The translations under genes were made by a program, and so were the position numbers. Source: Merzomyia westermanni (Eukaryota; Arthropoda; Insecta; Diptera; Tephritidae). Taken from it: 64,000 bases of DNA. The notes under the pieces were generated by a model, which did no database searches, had not been told where the DNA came from, and was given only the letters and a program-made list of their open reading frames with translations. Positions within the stretch are counted from its first letter, which is position 1, and each line of letters starts with the position of its first letter. The stretch covers positions 80,270,265 through 80,334,264 of the forward strand of contig OX465290.1 of assembly GCA_949987695.1 (NCBI GenBank), in the 5' to 3' direction. This document shows, piece after piece, positions 35,986-48,252 of this stretch.

Positions 35986-37128
35986 ATATTATAGAAGAGT
36001 ACTACATTCGCCACCATATCACAACTTTTAGCCTAAAACTACCACCTATGTCGCATTGATTTCAATAGTCGTGAATGAACTCGTGACCACAGCAATCTAG
36101 GTTTAAATTGGCTTTCTACTTAAAATTCATTATTCTTAGATGTCACGGAAAATAAGTTAACAGAGTTTATTAAAAATATGTCTTTTTGTGCCAAAAATGT
36201 GAAATAGTCACCCAGGTGACCCGTCGGCCGAACTAGGGTTAAAGTTTCAAAAAAATTTCAGGAAGTTTATTAGAAGGCATTTTTAGGAATGTTCGCAAAA
36301 ATTCTTGTTGGGTATGCGCCTAATTACTATCAAAAGAATAGTTATTAGCGTGATTACGAAGTGAAATGCATTACATTGGTATAGCGACAACAACATTAAA
36401 AGATGATAGATTATTCTGAATAAAGCATGAGTGCTACTCGCTTCGGAGACCGGTCAACCTTATATCATTTTCCTTTTGTTTTATTTTGTGGATTCGTGTG
36501 TTCGTTGTTAATTGTTTTATTGTTATACCTGCGGGATTGCTCTGTTGACACTTGGGAGAGCGGAACGCCGAAACTGGTTTGTTACAAAACCTTATGACAA
36601 GCCTTTAAACAGCATATCAGCTCCTTAAGTACATAGGGATGACTTAGAAATTCTAAAAAAAAAGGAATTGTCTATTATGCAAAAAACTCATGTATATCTA
36701 CAACAGTTCTTCTTCTTATGACTACCAGTTAATTTTTCAATGTCTCTCAGTTATTTACTCGAGTCGCAGCCCAGTGCATATAGCAGCGAACATGGTTGTT
36801 GTTGTTGTTATGGTAACGACAAAAACACTCCCCGGAGGTTTTGGGGAGTGTTGTCGAATAAACAGTCCTTGGCCGGATTTGAACCCGGTACACTCCGGTG
36901 CTCCCTTGCGGTACTGCCCGACTGTCGTGGTAGCGATTTATGACCAGTGAAACTGTCTAAGTCATGTCACCCCTGCCTCCTTAAGGAAGGAGAGGGTGGG
37001 TAATGAGAGGTGAGAGGCATCACATCCGTAAACGACCCATCGAGTTGCACGTCATTACCTTTGTGCATATTAGTCGCCTCTTCCGACCGGTATGCCTACC
37101 TCGGGCATATTCTAAACTCCTAACCCCT
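35986..37128. repeat. Composite repeat, copy 2 (inverted partner of 12123-13414)
   Basis: Read on the minus strand this reproduces the 12.1-13.4 kb repeat, with SINE A2 at 36794-37128, the Penelope-LTR-like block near 36540-36620 and the TTAA-CCCTAG terminus at about 36238. Some five differences were seen across about 430 compared bases. It lacks the SINE E insertion, so it represents the earlier state. Confidence 0.9.
36794..37128 (-). mobile_element. SINE family A, copy A2
   Basis: Full-length minus-strand copy within the composite repeat. The head (complement of TCTAAACTCCTAACCCC) ends at 37128, the B-box-like GGTTCAAATCC lies on the minus strand near 36880, and the (CAA)n tail is complementary to 36794-36808. 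Frames over this region (such as 36690-36950) are non-coding by-products, and an identical frame occurs at 12305-12565. Confidence 0.8.
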
Positions 37129-37904
37129 GAGAATAAACATCTTCTGGAATACTTAAGATAAAGCAATCTTGACTTGGAATATGCTTTACAATCCTAGAAT
37201 GATTTTCCACCAGGCTTCTTAAGATAATATCGAGTAGTAGTCGATCTAGCCTATATCACAATACAATAACTTACTTTACATAGCCAAATGAATAGATGCA
37301 ACCCCCATGGCAGTGCTTTATTACCGGAAGCTGTCATAGCTTGACAATTAATATGCGAGCCGACTTCGGCATCTCGGAACGCCAAATCTATGTCCACTTT
37401 ATGAAGGATGGAAAGGAAAATATTCGAGAAAATATAGAGAGTTCCTTATCTTTACTTTTTGTTCAATTAGACAAAATGTGTTTTCACTAATACAAAGCTA
37501 ACAACTTTATGGATCAAGATGACATCGCCACGCATATTTCAAACCATCACATTAGCTATCTCTTTCCTGTATTCAACACTTGTTTGATAACAAAAAATAG
37601 TGGAGAGGTGAAAACCGGGACCTCTTTTTAAAATTTGCTCAACTGAAGAACTTCTGTTAGCCTTTATATACAAATATATCCAATTCCAATTTTTTATCTA
37701 ATGTGAATTTGTGCATAACATTCGATATCTGTTTGCAGTCCTTAATCAATACATACAAAAGGTTTTACCACAAAATAGAAAAAAGTGTATTTTATGTTTT
37801 ATTTAACATGAAAGATCACGCAAATTTTATTGGGTAATGATTCAGATGTGAATATGTTTTTGCATTTTTTTAGACACAAATGCACACGATGAAACTTAAA
37901 TAAA
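37129..37904. other. No gene recognised
   Basis: AT-rich spacer. A mid-GC passage at 37300-37420 contains a 64-codon frame of unknown nature. Confidence 0.35.
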
Positions 37905-38375
37905 TAAAAAGACAAGTAAGGAGTGCGCTGCCTTCGGCTATGGAAAGGCTTCATACCTCTCATATAAGCATAATTTTCAAAACGCATCATGGTTTCTAGT
38001 GTCCGATTCTTATTTACAATAAGTATAAGCTGTGAAAAATTTTAAGGTCTCAAGCTGTTAATTTAAAGACACTTATATATCCCAAAGTTCGTTTATCGGA
38101 ACCGTCGATTGTATGAGGGCTACGCGTTTTAATGGTCGATCTTGTTGGTTCCGATAACCGACTAAAATATAACAAGATGGCGGCAACATACCAAATTTGA
38201 TTCAGAAATCTCTAAACCTGACGGACGGACGGACAGACGGACATAGCTGAATCGACTAAGCTCATCGCCCTGATCAGTTCGTTGTACTTATTGGTTGGTC
38301 TATCCCTTCTTCTCAAACTTACAAACATCGGACCAAACTTATAATATAATTTTATGTTCATGAAAAGTATAATAA
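37905..38375 (+). repeat. Dispersed repeat family C, copy 3
   Basis: It begins GACAAGTAAGGAGTGCGCTG and CTTCGGCTATGGAAAGGCTT. It then carries the GTCGATTGTATGAGGGCTA block once only, the GACGGACGGACGGACAGACG run at 38220-38240, CTCATCGCCCTGATCAGTTC, ACAAACATCGGACCAAACTT and GAAAAGTATAATAAAA. No coding capacity. Confidence 0.7.
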
Positions 38376-38734
38376 AATAAAAAATTGGTTTGTCATAAAA
38401 TATTCAACAGCAATACACAGAGCTTTTTATAAATCTACCCAATTTAAAATGTAATAAAATCAATCAACTATGCAATAAATGAAATATTTAAACAAATTCC
38501 ACCCACACCGGCTGATAATCAAGTTTTTGGAGCAATTACAATGCAAGTTAAACATTTTTATATAAAAAAAATGCAAGAAACGTAAAAACTAGAAAAATTC
38601 ATTTCAATTCTCGCAATAAAACCAAGAAATATTCATTTTATATGTAAATCTAACCAACGACTATGCAACCGCATAGCGAACTGTAATGCACGGCGTTTGA
38701 ACCTATGAAGCAGAACAAAATAACAAGAAACAAG

Positions 38735-39898
38735 GAAAGAAGTATAAGTTCGGGTAAAACCGAACATTATATACCTAGTAGTGAAGATTATTACAGAAAA
38801 GATATAAATATAAGATTCATTTTAAGGGGGGTATTGAGTACTTGGTCAGACATTTGCTTTCCTTATAATACGATTTGCTTAGTTTTTAGCAATAAAAACC
38901 AGTTTACTTATTTTCATTGAAACATCTTATTAAACAACTGAGTAATCGCATTCGAAGTAGCAAAGTGCGTGGCGCCACGCCTACTTCCGTAAAATTAACT
39001 TAATTCATTTCTTATTTTACAAAGTCCAATTGGAGTGATTTAACTTTCATTCTTTTTGTAGAAATATACTAAAAAGTTAAATCACATTATTATTAGTAAA
39101 AAAGGAAGCACAAAGTGCCTTCTTCACCAAAAATGGAGCACTGTTAAAAACACCTTTGGCTATCGGCTAGAGTGAGATACAAAATCATAATTTTCACAAG
39201 ATTATGTTGAGAAAATTCAATAGAAACATAACTGATGTAAAGTTATTTTTCGCAGAATTAACATAATCAAAAGTGCCGCTCCCATTTTCAAAAAAATCCA
39301 CAAAACCCAATTAGGGGATTTCATTTTAATTCGGACTCTAAATTCTCACATTATAATTGTATTACGTACTGAATAATTCAAAATTTTGCATTTTCGAAAA
39401 TAATAGATATTTAAAGTGGGCGTGGCTTTAATTAACACCGATATCTCAAAATGAGCGAATACATATCTTGTTTTTATGCCTTTCCTCAGGATATTAAGGC
39501 GAATAAAACTACTATATCTTGACCAACCCTGTGGGTTAGGGGTTTAGAATATGCCCGAGGTAGGCATACCGGTCGTAAGAGGCGACTCATATGCACAAAC
39601 GTGCAACTTGATGGTTGATCTACGGATATGATGCCTCTCACCTCTCATTACCCATCTTATCCTTCCTTGCGGAAGGGGGATGACATGACCTAGAAGGTTT
39701 CACTGGTCATAAATCGCCACCGTGACAGCCGGGCAGTACCACAAGGGAGTATCGGAGCGTACCGGGTTCAAATTCGGCCAAGGACTGTTAATTCGACAAC
39801 ATTCCCCAAAACCTTCGGGGAGTGTATTTGTCATTACCACAACAACAACAACATCTATGTCATGAGTGCGTGGCACTACTGGGTATAAAAAATATGGC
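38735..39898 (+). repeat. Dispersed repeat family D, copy D2, interrupted by SINE A4
   Basis: It starts TAAGTTCGGGTAAAACCGAA and ATTATATACCTAGTAG, and ends GTGGCACTACTGGGTATAAA. These are the two boundaries seen in D1. SINE A4 lies inside at 39528-39853. The words CTATATCTTGA before the SINE and CTATGTCATGA after it may be its decayed target-site duplication. Confidence 0.6.
39528..39853 (+). mobile_element. SINE family A, copy A4
   Basis: Complete plus-strand copy: head CCTGTGGGTTAGGGGTTTAG, a GCCTCTCACCTCTCATTACC block, B-box-like GGTTCAAATTC, the near-terminal hairpin around CCCCAAAACCTTCGGGGAG, and a (CAA)n tail. Confidence 0.8.
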
Positions 39899-40359
39899 GT
39901 TAAATAAAATTCACATTTTGTGTGTGTTGAGTTTTTTTTTCTGTCTGGATTTTTTAAATTTCTTTATGGAAATCGCCCGCTGCTAGTCCTCTTATTTACT
40001 AAATAATTAAAACGGAATGCCCCAACAACAACATAAGCATCAGCAAAACTACTAAAAGAGCAACCATTCACGACCGTGAAAATGCAAAATCCCAAAGCAA
40101 ATATAATTGGAAACTAACCGATCTATTATTGATGCCACTTTAATCAACTTTTCCGATAACGAGAGTTTCCGGATATGTTGTGTTTGGTAATCCTTGGATT
40201 TGCAAGGCATAAAATACACGCGTTCTTGGAATTCCAAATGCCTACTAAATCTTGTATGCAAATACTTCCATTATTGTCATTTTACTAACTTTTTTTTCTA
40301 TTCATTTCTATACGAATTTTCGGAATCTTTTAAAGTCTTTTTAGGTAACTTGCCTTTGA
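39899..40359. other. No feature recognised
   Basis: AT-rich spacer with no supportable feature. Confidence 0.4.
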
Positions 40360-40680
40360 GCTAGACACTTCGGTATCGATTGATGCTTCAACTTCAAAAT
40401 TTTTAGTTGCCTCTTCAGCTGTTACTCAAGGCAGAATTTTAGACGCTCTACTCTTCGTACTTTTTATAAATGACGTCGGCAGTTGTTTTTCCTTTTAAAA
40501 TTATCTCCTTTTTTGTGATAATTTGAAGATTTTTGGGATGGTGAATAATACGGAAGATGCAAGGAAACTTCAACGAGATTTCAAAAATCTCCATTTATAG
40601 TGTATAACGTCGAGGCTATCGTTAAACATTGGCAACTGTTTTCATTTAACTTACACTAGGCGTCTTACTGTTGCTTCCAC
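40360..40680 (+). pseudogene. LINE reverse transcriptase fragment (CR1/Jockey-like)
   Basis: The plus-strand frame gives TQGRILDALLFVLFINDVGS (diverged from the GVPQGS-LGPLLF-LFINDV motif). It continues into CDNLKIFGMVNNTEDARKLQ (aligning with the A/Y-DD-LKIF active-site region, one aspartate replaced by N), then RDFKNLHL and SRLSLNIGNCFHLTYTRRLT. In-frame stops interrupt it after CFSF and after NLHL. About 105 codons of the palm domain survive. The active-site change and stops make it inactive. Confidence 0.75.
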
Positions 40681-40917
40681 CCCCTTTTTCATAAAAATAA
40701 CTGAAAATTAGTTAGGAAGACAGAACAAACAAAAGGTTTTGGTAATATCAAAAAACATAATACATAAAGAACGTTCAATGCGTCGAATAGTGGGAAACAG
40801 CATACCATCAATTCGCAGATCGGTAATTCACCACTGTAGATATTTTCTTTTGAATGCCGAGCTTTAATTGCTATTACAACTCTTATTTTGATACAATAAC
40901 AACATACATTTATTTAT

Positions 40918-41055
40918 TACCGTGCTGTTATGGTAGTGTTGCCGGCCTAGCACACCGAAGGTCCAAGGCTCGGGTCCTAAGACAGGTAACATCAAAAAGT
41001 GGTTTGAAAAAGTTTTTTCAAAACGGGTTCGCCCCTCGGCAGTGGTTTTTTTACG
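40918..41055 (+). mobile_element. SINE family B, copy B3
   Basis: The tRNA-like head TGTTATGGTAGTGTTGCCGG is followed by CACACCGAAGGTCCAAGG, B-box-like GGCTCGGGTCC, GACAGGTAACATCAAAAAG, and TTCAAAACGGGTTCGCCCCT with GGCAGTGGTTTTTT. The 3' half is missing. It lies between short inverted words GGTAATTCACCA (40823) and TGGTGAATTACC (41068). Confidence 0.75.
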
Positions 41056-41079
41056 GCCAGGTACATTGGTGAATTACCT

Positions 41080-41569
41080 ACCAGCGATTTGACAGAGTCC
41101 ACTTTCATTCGTGGCTGGATGTTCTCATAGTAAAAGCATCTCTGGCGATATCAAAGTAAATGATATTGTTAACATAAGCAAGCAAATATATTGATTTCTG
41201 AATAATCTAGAGAAATTTAATAACTGCATTATATATCATTCCTCCTGTACCACACTGGATATGCGTGCAAAACACTAAGCACATCCAGCAATAAATATTC
41301 CCACTTTAATGACGTCTGATTGTGAAAAAAACTATACATATTTAAATAATTGATTTGTGTAAATAAGTTGTATTTGTTAAGTGGGACCTTATCGTCTGCA
41401 TGATGTTTGAAGCATTTTTGAGAACGCGCGAGTTACTGTCCACGCAGTAGCAAACAAAATGTATAGCTTGTAGAAAGATAAAAATAGTATCGGGACATAA
41501 TATGCTATAGAGTATGTTTGGTGAAAAGTGGCAAACCGATCATACACATATACATACATATATAGGTCA
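41080..41569. other. No feature recognised
   Basis: AT-rich spacer. The word ATTGGTGAATTACCTACCAG and its neighbour GATTTGACAG-GTCCACTT at about 41065-41115 reappear diverged at 52915-52965, so a further low-copy repeat may start here. Confidence 0.35.
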
Positions 41570-42660
41570 ACAGCCCTTAATAGCTGTTTGTTTAACCATC
41601 TAAACGATTTTGACCTTCCAACAAAGCGCGCCACCTGACTCCATCCTTTGCCAGTTGACGCCAACTAGAAACGCCAAGGGATGGCAGAAAGTTCCCCACT
41701 TGGTCTTTCCAACTGAGTGGGGGCCTCCCTCTTCCCCTGCTTATATAGGTGGCTTTCGACAAGAATACCTTCCGGGCCGCAGCATCTTCTCCCATTCGCA
41801 AGGTCAAGCCAACGTACCCGTACGAAATCTTTTACTATTTCAAAATTATGGCTTCCAACAGTGGCTTGGTTGCCAAGGCGCGAATGCGCTGACTCTTTGA
41901 ATGATGACATAAGGTACTTCGTTTTGCCCTCGTTCACCTCCAAGCGCACTTGCGGCGCAGTTATTTAAACCAATGATGTCAATAGCATCCGGTATTGTAC
42001 ACTCTTGTAATAGATGGTTCCTCAGCGGTGTAGTTCTGCGGCTTGTAGTATTTTCTCCAGCATCAATCTAAAGAAATCGCACGATAGGGGGTCTCCCTGT
42101 CTGAAACCTCGTTTAGTTTTGAACGGTTTGGAGAGATCCTTCCCGATTCTGACTGAGCTGGTGGTGTTGCTCAACATCATCTTGCACAGCCTTATACGTT
42201 TTGCTGGGGAACCAAACTCAGACATAGCGACATATAAGCAGTTCTTTTTTGCGCTGTCGAAGGCGGCTTTAAAATCACCACAGAGGTGAAGCGTGTCGAT
42301 TCTTTTCTCGCGAATTTTTTTTCAAGATTTGGCGCATAGTGAAAATCTGGTCGATGGTAGATTTACCAATCAGTTGGTCCAATCAGTTGGTTAACAGTAG
42401 GCTTCAGTCTTTTGCACAATACGCTTGATAGAACTTTATATGCGATATAACGCAGGATGATCCCACGATAATTGCAGCAGATTATAGGATCTCCTTTCTT
42501 GTGGATTGGGCAGAGGAAACTTATATTCCAATCTCCAGGTATGCATTCTTCCGACCATATTTTGCATAGCAGCTGGTGCATGCACTTTACCATTTCCTCG
42601 CCGCCGTACTTGAAAAGATCAACCGGCAATCCGTCAGCGCCCGTGGCTTTGTTGTTTTTT
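41570..42660 (-). mobile_element. RTE-clade LINE reverse transcriptase, decayed
   Basis: Minus-strand frames read in order through the reverse transcriptase: PVDLFKYGGEEMVKCMHQLL and CPIHKKGDPIICCNYRGI (42629-42400), IGKDLSKPFKTKRGFRQGDP with LSCDFF (about 42160-42060), and NEGKTKYLMSSFKESAH (41930-41880). The C-terminal RKVFLSKATYISRGRGRPPL followed by SWRQLAKDGVRWRALLEGQ (41770-41605) completes the series. The segment with the YADD active site and a segment before the C-terminal part are deleted. Several frameshifts are present. The order and motifs match insect RTE endonuclease/reverse transcriptases. The copy is inactive. Confidence 0.85.
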
Positions 42661-43252
42661 ACATTATCAGTCTACATTAAAACCACTGAGTGAGTGAAAG
42701 CAACTGCAAGTTGCATTGTAACCAATAAAACAAATATAAGGTCAGTTTGGCTTCTTTGACTTACACGAGATGTATCATTGATGAATTGACATGAGCTACT
42801 TAAATTGGTTTCTTTAATTTCAGGTTATAGAAAATCCGATACAGAACTTAAGTTATATGGGAAGAACACGATTTACTACCACTTTGACGCAGTGGTATAA
42901 CTAAAACCTATTTCTATAAACTATGAAATATTCTTAGGCTTAAAGAATCAAGAAAAATCTGTTTATATTTTTAGCACAACCGCCGGGAAAAGTTTTAAAT
43001 TTAAGAGGTGCAAAACCATGAGACTCCACTGTAGGGTACGAAAATATCGACGCTGACATCATCTGATAAGATGGCTCAGGGATTATTCGAGTGCAAATTT
43101 CTTTAAAAGATGTGAAGACCTCTATGCGTTTTTTTTGAGTAGTACTGAATAATATTGAAACAGCCCATATCTTATAACATATTTCTTGTAACATGTTTTA
43201 TTTCAATATAATACTTATCTTAACCCTACTCTTTTCCATATTTGTCTTAATA
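42661..43252. other. No feature recognised
   Basis: AT-rich spacer up to the TA target of the next mariner. No gene supported. Confidence 0.4.
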
Positions 43253-44559
43253 CAGGGTGGCTAATGAAAGCCGCTACCAAAAAAAAAGTAAATAACTTTT
43301 TTTCTATTTAATGAATCTGGTAAATTTTTTTTTTATTTTGCAGATTGACTTTTACATTTAACAAAAATGGATAACTGGGACACTGAAACAAGAATTTGGA
43401 TTGTCCGCCGCTATCACGCACTGGAGTCCGTAGTTTCGGTTCAAAGAGAGTATAGGCGCACGTTTGGCGGCAATCCTCCGAGCAGATGAACCATAATAAG
43501 ACTTGTAAACAATTTTGCCGAGCATGGGACAGTCAACAGAAGACCTTACCATCGAAACCCTTCAGTTCGAACGGAGGAAACAATCGCTGCTGTAGCTGCT
43601 GCCATACAAAACAATCCACGTGTTTCGACAAGAAGCTTATCTGCTCAAATGGGTGTAAGCAGACAGTCATTACAGTCAATAATGCACAAAGATTTGGACT
43701 TATTCCCATATAAAATTCAAATGGCCAACAAACTGAACGCTGCAGACTTGGCGATTCGCTTGGAATTTTGCCAGAAGATGCTTCAAATGGTAGAAGAGGA
43801 TGGAAACATGTTGAACTGTCTTTTCATGTCTGACGAGGCCCATTTCGATTTAAACGGCAACATAAACAAACAAAATTGTCGAATATGGAGTGCTTCCAAC
43901 CCACAGATACTCCATGAGACGGAATTGCATCCACTTCGTGTCACAGTGTGGTGTGCAGTTTCATCACGCTGCATTGTCGGGCCCTACTTCTTCGAAGAAA
44001 ACGGTCACACCGTTACGGTTACTGGAGACCGTTACTTGAGCATGTTGAGAGAGTTTTTCTATCCAGAATTACGCCGAATGAGAATTTCTTTCAACTCTGT
44101 GTGGTTTCAGCAAGATGGTGCAGCTCCTCATACAGCCCAACCTGTTATGACAGAATTGCGACGAAAATTTCCCAATAAGCTGATATCCAGAAACTCCACA
44201 TTCCGTTGGCCACCCAGGTCGCCTGACCTTACTGCACCTGACTTTTTCTTGTGGGGTTATTGCAAACAGGAAGTCTTCAAAGCAAAACCAACAAATTTGA
44301 ATGAACTAAGGCAATCCATTCGAGAAACAATTACGGCTATTCCTGTCTCAACTCTCCAAGCAGTAATGAACAACTTTTTGGTAAGATGCCGCATCGACGA
44401 GCAGGGGGGGCATTTAAATTCCATTATTTTTAAAACTAATTAAGCTATATTTAATAAAATTTAATGAGCTTTAACATGAATAAAAGAAAAATGAATTCCA
44501 TACACTCAAAAAAAAATTATTTGAGTTTCTTAATGTAGCAAAATTCATCAGCCACCCTG
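43253..44559 (+). mobile_element. DD41D mariner of a second subfamily
   Basis: A 1307-bp element lies between TA dinucleotides (43251-43252 and 44560-44561). Ends read inward are CAGGGTGGCTAATGAAAGCC and CAGGGTGGCTGATGAATTTT. Overall layout equals that of the 30.7 and 55.2 kb copies, but the sequence is clearly a different subfamily. Its transposase has only one disabling change, so the element is fairly young. Confidence 0.95.
43367..44443 (+). pseudogene. DD41D transposase with a single internal stop
   Basis: From ATG 43367 (MDNWDTETRIWIVRRYHALE) the frame runs 359 codons to 44443, interrupted only by TGA at 43487-43489 (codon 41), where tryptophan is expected by comparison with related enzymes. 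The N-terminal helix-turn-helix region spans about residues 1-115. The catalytic core has MSDEAHF (D156), FQQDGAAPH (D250) and TAPDFFLWG (D292), with 41 residues between the last two. The usual length for the group is about 340-360 residues. A C-terminal frame from the internal ATG at 43649 is fully open (264 residues). It is inactive unless the stop is read through. Confidence 0.93.
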
Positions 44560-44561
44560 TA

Positions 44562-45956
44562 TATGAATGTGCCTTTTGGGCAGTGAACCGTTTTAATTCT
44601 TTGATCATAATAATTAAATAATTCGTTTGTTCGTTTAGTTAAATGCTTTATTGTTCAACGTTCTTACCCAAACAAAAACAAACAAGAAATCCGGTAACCA
44701 CACACTAGACTGAAGAAATAACTGAATTTGTGAAAATCTAATTATACTGCAACCGCTTATCAAAACCATTTCCTTACACACTTCCTTCCTTAACGCAACC
44801 CTAACGGGCATGAAGTTCCTCTGACCGGAAAATAGTGTATGTAAGTACGCTCAAGAAATATACCTTCCTGAAGGAAAATTCCTAGTTCTGAGCTGTTGGG
44901 CTTCTAACGCCTTCGGAGCTACTACTAGTTCGTAATAATTTTCTTTCACGTTAATTCTACTGGTGAATTTCATATGACGATGTTGTTGCATTGCCTTTTA
45001 AAGGATCTGAACTAGCCAAATATTTTATAGTCTAAATCTATTTGGGAGGTGGGAAACATAATTTTTGTAAATACAATGCAGGTCTCTTATGTGGCATGTT
45101 TGAATAACTAAGCTTCCAATATTTCATTTCCTAGTACTTTTCTTGTTCAGCGGAGGAAATTCGACTGGGTTGGACTTTGTACCGAGTCTTTTTTGGAGCT
45201 GAATTAAAGTGCCCGACTTTCTTCCAGATAACGATCCTAAACACTAACATTTCGCTGTATGTTGCTACGTTTCCAAAAGAATGGTTCAGTTTTCATAGTA
45301 CTGATTTCTGATATATTTAAATTGAGTCCACATAAACATTTCGAATTTCGAAGCACATCCAGAAATTTATAGTTACGTCTAGCCAGAATCATGAAGGGAT
45401 CTATTTAATTTCGCGTCTGTCGCAGGTGATAATGGTAGGGAGTTTTCAATGATTTAATAACTGGCACAACAGTTCTAACGTGGAGTAAGATTACATCCTT
45501 TACTCCGAATAGCTCGTCAAGGCATCAAGCCACCAAGCATGGCCCTGTATCTCATTGAAGGAATTTTGCTTAATATTGTACTTCTCTATAGCAATGACCA
45601 ATTTGCTTATGAACCACCCACGATTTCACACAAATTAGCTACCTTATCTTGTAAATACTTGGAATGTCAGCCTTGTTCAAATTCAACTGCTAAGCATAAT
45701 ATTTTGTCTGGATGTGCTCAAAGCCCCAACTACAAACCTTAAAATTAATCAAGAACAGAATTAAAACATTAGAGGCCTTGATAAAAAAGTGAATAAATTG
45801 GCTCCTGCGGTGAACGAGGGCAAGGCCAAGTATCATTACTTTTCATAACTACAAATTTGAAATAGTGTCTTACGACAGGCTCGAGTATATTCTAAGCCCC
45901 GTAACCCGCAGGGCAACTGGAAGTCAAGTCCTAATTCGGCAAACAAAGATATATGA
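44562..45956. other. No gene recognised
   Basis: AT-rich spacer. CCCCGTAACCCGCAGGGCA at about 45896-45914 is a scrap of SINE family A's head. Confidence 0.4.
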
Positions 45957-46110
45957 TGACCTTTCGAGTATTCGACAGAAAACTTCTTCGATTTATAGAA
46001 GATTTTTAGCTCTTAATGCAATGTCAGCGGCGAGTATTGAAGAAATTTAACGATGCGGTTTACAAACTTTATGCAGGTGTGATCGTTGTGCAGGGAGGTA
46101 GAGCGTGTAG
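45957..46110 (+). pseudogene. RTE LINE C-terminal scrap
   Basis: One plus-strand frame gives VFDRKLLRFIEDF, a stop, then RRVLKKFNDAVYKLYAGVIV. This resembles the VFERKILRKI...NDELYKLYADVDVV stretch that precedes the C-terminal RGRP region in RTE proteins. It is short and interrupted, so assignment is moderate. Confidence 0.5.
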
Positions 46111-48252
46111 GCTCTGTTAAAAAAGATTTTCAGGGCCAGAAGGTTTGCTTATGCCATCCGAATACTGTAGCAGATGAAGGGAAACATCGAGTGAAATGGA
46201 AAAACAGTTGGAAAGTTGGCTTCTCTTTGTGTTTACAACTTTCGTGCGTTGTCTAGGTGGCTCAAAACTAGTAAATGGTGATAAACCGTGGACTTTGAAA
46301 GGGGGTACTGCATTTCATTGGAGAAACATACACATTTATATAGCGGCCTGCTTTTTTTAAGACAGAGTAAAGTTTACAGAAACCCTTTTTGGTGGACAGA
46401 CGAGGTTAACTTCATAGAGCTTCACGCAGGATGGTTACCACATATCCCACATTATTTGTGTGCTATGTTCAAAGCACATTCATTATGACACGAGAGTCCA
46501 GTAAATCTGCACCCATTATACATTATTTACTGGATGCACGTCACAGGAAAAGGATAAAGCTGCGCTAAATATTTCGGTGAAAAGAAACAAATTCAATTTA
46601 TTGATCGCGTTAACTAGAACTCCAACTAAACTCCGTTGAATAGTTCCTCATGGTTTGTATTCCACAGTGCAACAAACATCATAAATTATAAGTTGAAATG
46701 GTCGCTTAGTTTCGAAAAGAAATACCGATAGCTTGTTAGTTGGTCGCTCGAATAGTGTTCTGTAGTTTGTGATGAACAGTTACCTGCTTTAAAGACTTTA
46801 GTTTAGTACTCTCAGTCAGTGTTATTGGAATAAGAAATTTGAGTGCCCAGTAACTTGTTATTATCTATATAAAATTTGTTAAAAGAGGGTCCCTCTAACT
46901 AGGGAATAGCTTAATTCGAAATATCTCAGGAAAAGAATTGTACAAGCATTCATATATTTGGTATAAAGATATCTTAAATCAAGGAAAAGGGGAATATGAA
47001 TAAGAAGAGGCAAATAAAACGGGGGAGGATTAATAAAATAAAACAGGGAGAGGTAAAGGAAGAGGAATAAGCAGAGTAACATTAGGAACATAATGGGAAA
47101 AACGAAGAGGAGGTAGATATGGAGGAGCAAAAGGAGAAGAAGCTAAAGGTGAGGAAGAAGCTATAATTGGTAATCATTATTGCAGAGATAACTTCGGGAT
47201 TACTCTACAATTCGGGGTGATGCCGTAGTAATAACGGGACCATTCCAGAATTATTTTATAGCCGCTTTTTTTATGATTGACTTTCCTGCAAAAACGATAC
47301 GGGTAAAATGATAAGCTAATTGACCTGGAACCATACTGGACGTGTCGGTATTCTTACCGTAAAGTTTTTAAGAGCAGCGGTAGACGTTTTGACTATTTCT
47401 CTCCTCACGTTCCGTTGCATATGGTTTTACATCTCGCTCTTTCTCATTTATTTTTCGAAATAAGATAAACATACAACGGTACTGTTCACACCGGTGTCAC
47501 AGCTACTAGTCATTTCACTCTTATATTACACGAAAAATTACGTATTGGAGTTTCAGTCATTGGATTTTTGCAGGGTTACTTAGTAATAAAGCACGAACTC
47601 CACAACTATCTTCTTCCTGTTTCAGAACTTTTTTTCAAAAACGCCCTTTACCAAATTCGTTTGAAGAACGCCCTATCAAAAATGGGTTTCAAAAATGCCA
47701 CACCTGAACGAATATTTAATAGATTTCCAGTTAAGCTAGTACATTTCTCGAATAACAAGTGAAATGTTATCAACCACCCAACATTTCTCGATTAATGAAT
47801 GGTCATCCAAAGCTAACTGGAACCGATTGTGTTGAACAGCAAAAGATGAACCCATTCTGATACGGACCCAATATCAATGACCCTAAAATGCAGTTGGTCA
47901 CTAGCTGCACCTCCAATTTTAAAGTGAATCGACCTAACATGAAGTAACGTATGTTTGGCATCATTTTCCTCATTCTCAGCGGGCGGTTGTCAATTGTTAG
48001 TTAATGTAAAACTTGCAATAAACAGTTAGCCCTTTTGTTTTACAAACTAGCAAAAACGCACAAGCTCCCTAACATTGGCACAGTCCAGCACATGCTTAAA
48101 ACGTTCCATATGCTACAGTTGAAACAATCCTTAGCACGAATTAGGACATGCATGATTTGAAAACAAAATCTGTTGGAAGAGTTTTGCGATGTGCTAGTCA
48201 ATGATGATAATATTGATAATAATGACGTTCTCAACAGCCATTGAATACTTAC
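46111..48252. other. No gene recognised; purine-rich tract at 46975-47165
   Basis: The plus strand between about 46975 and 47165 is strongly purine-rich (GGAAGAGG, GGAGGAG, AAGGAGAAG), giving a meaningless Leu/Phe-rich frame on the other strand. The frame at 47568-47762 is open but unrecognised. Confidence 0.4.

Noticed and set aside
46879..47130. Membrane-protein-like Leu/Phe-rich frame on the minus strand
   Set aside because: It is the complement of a purine-rich tract. Composition alone explains it.
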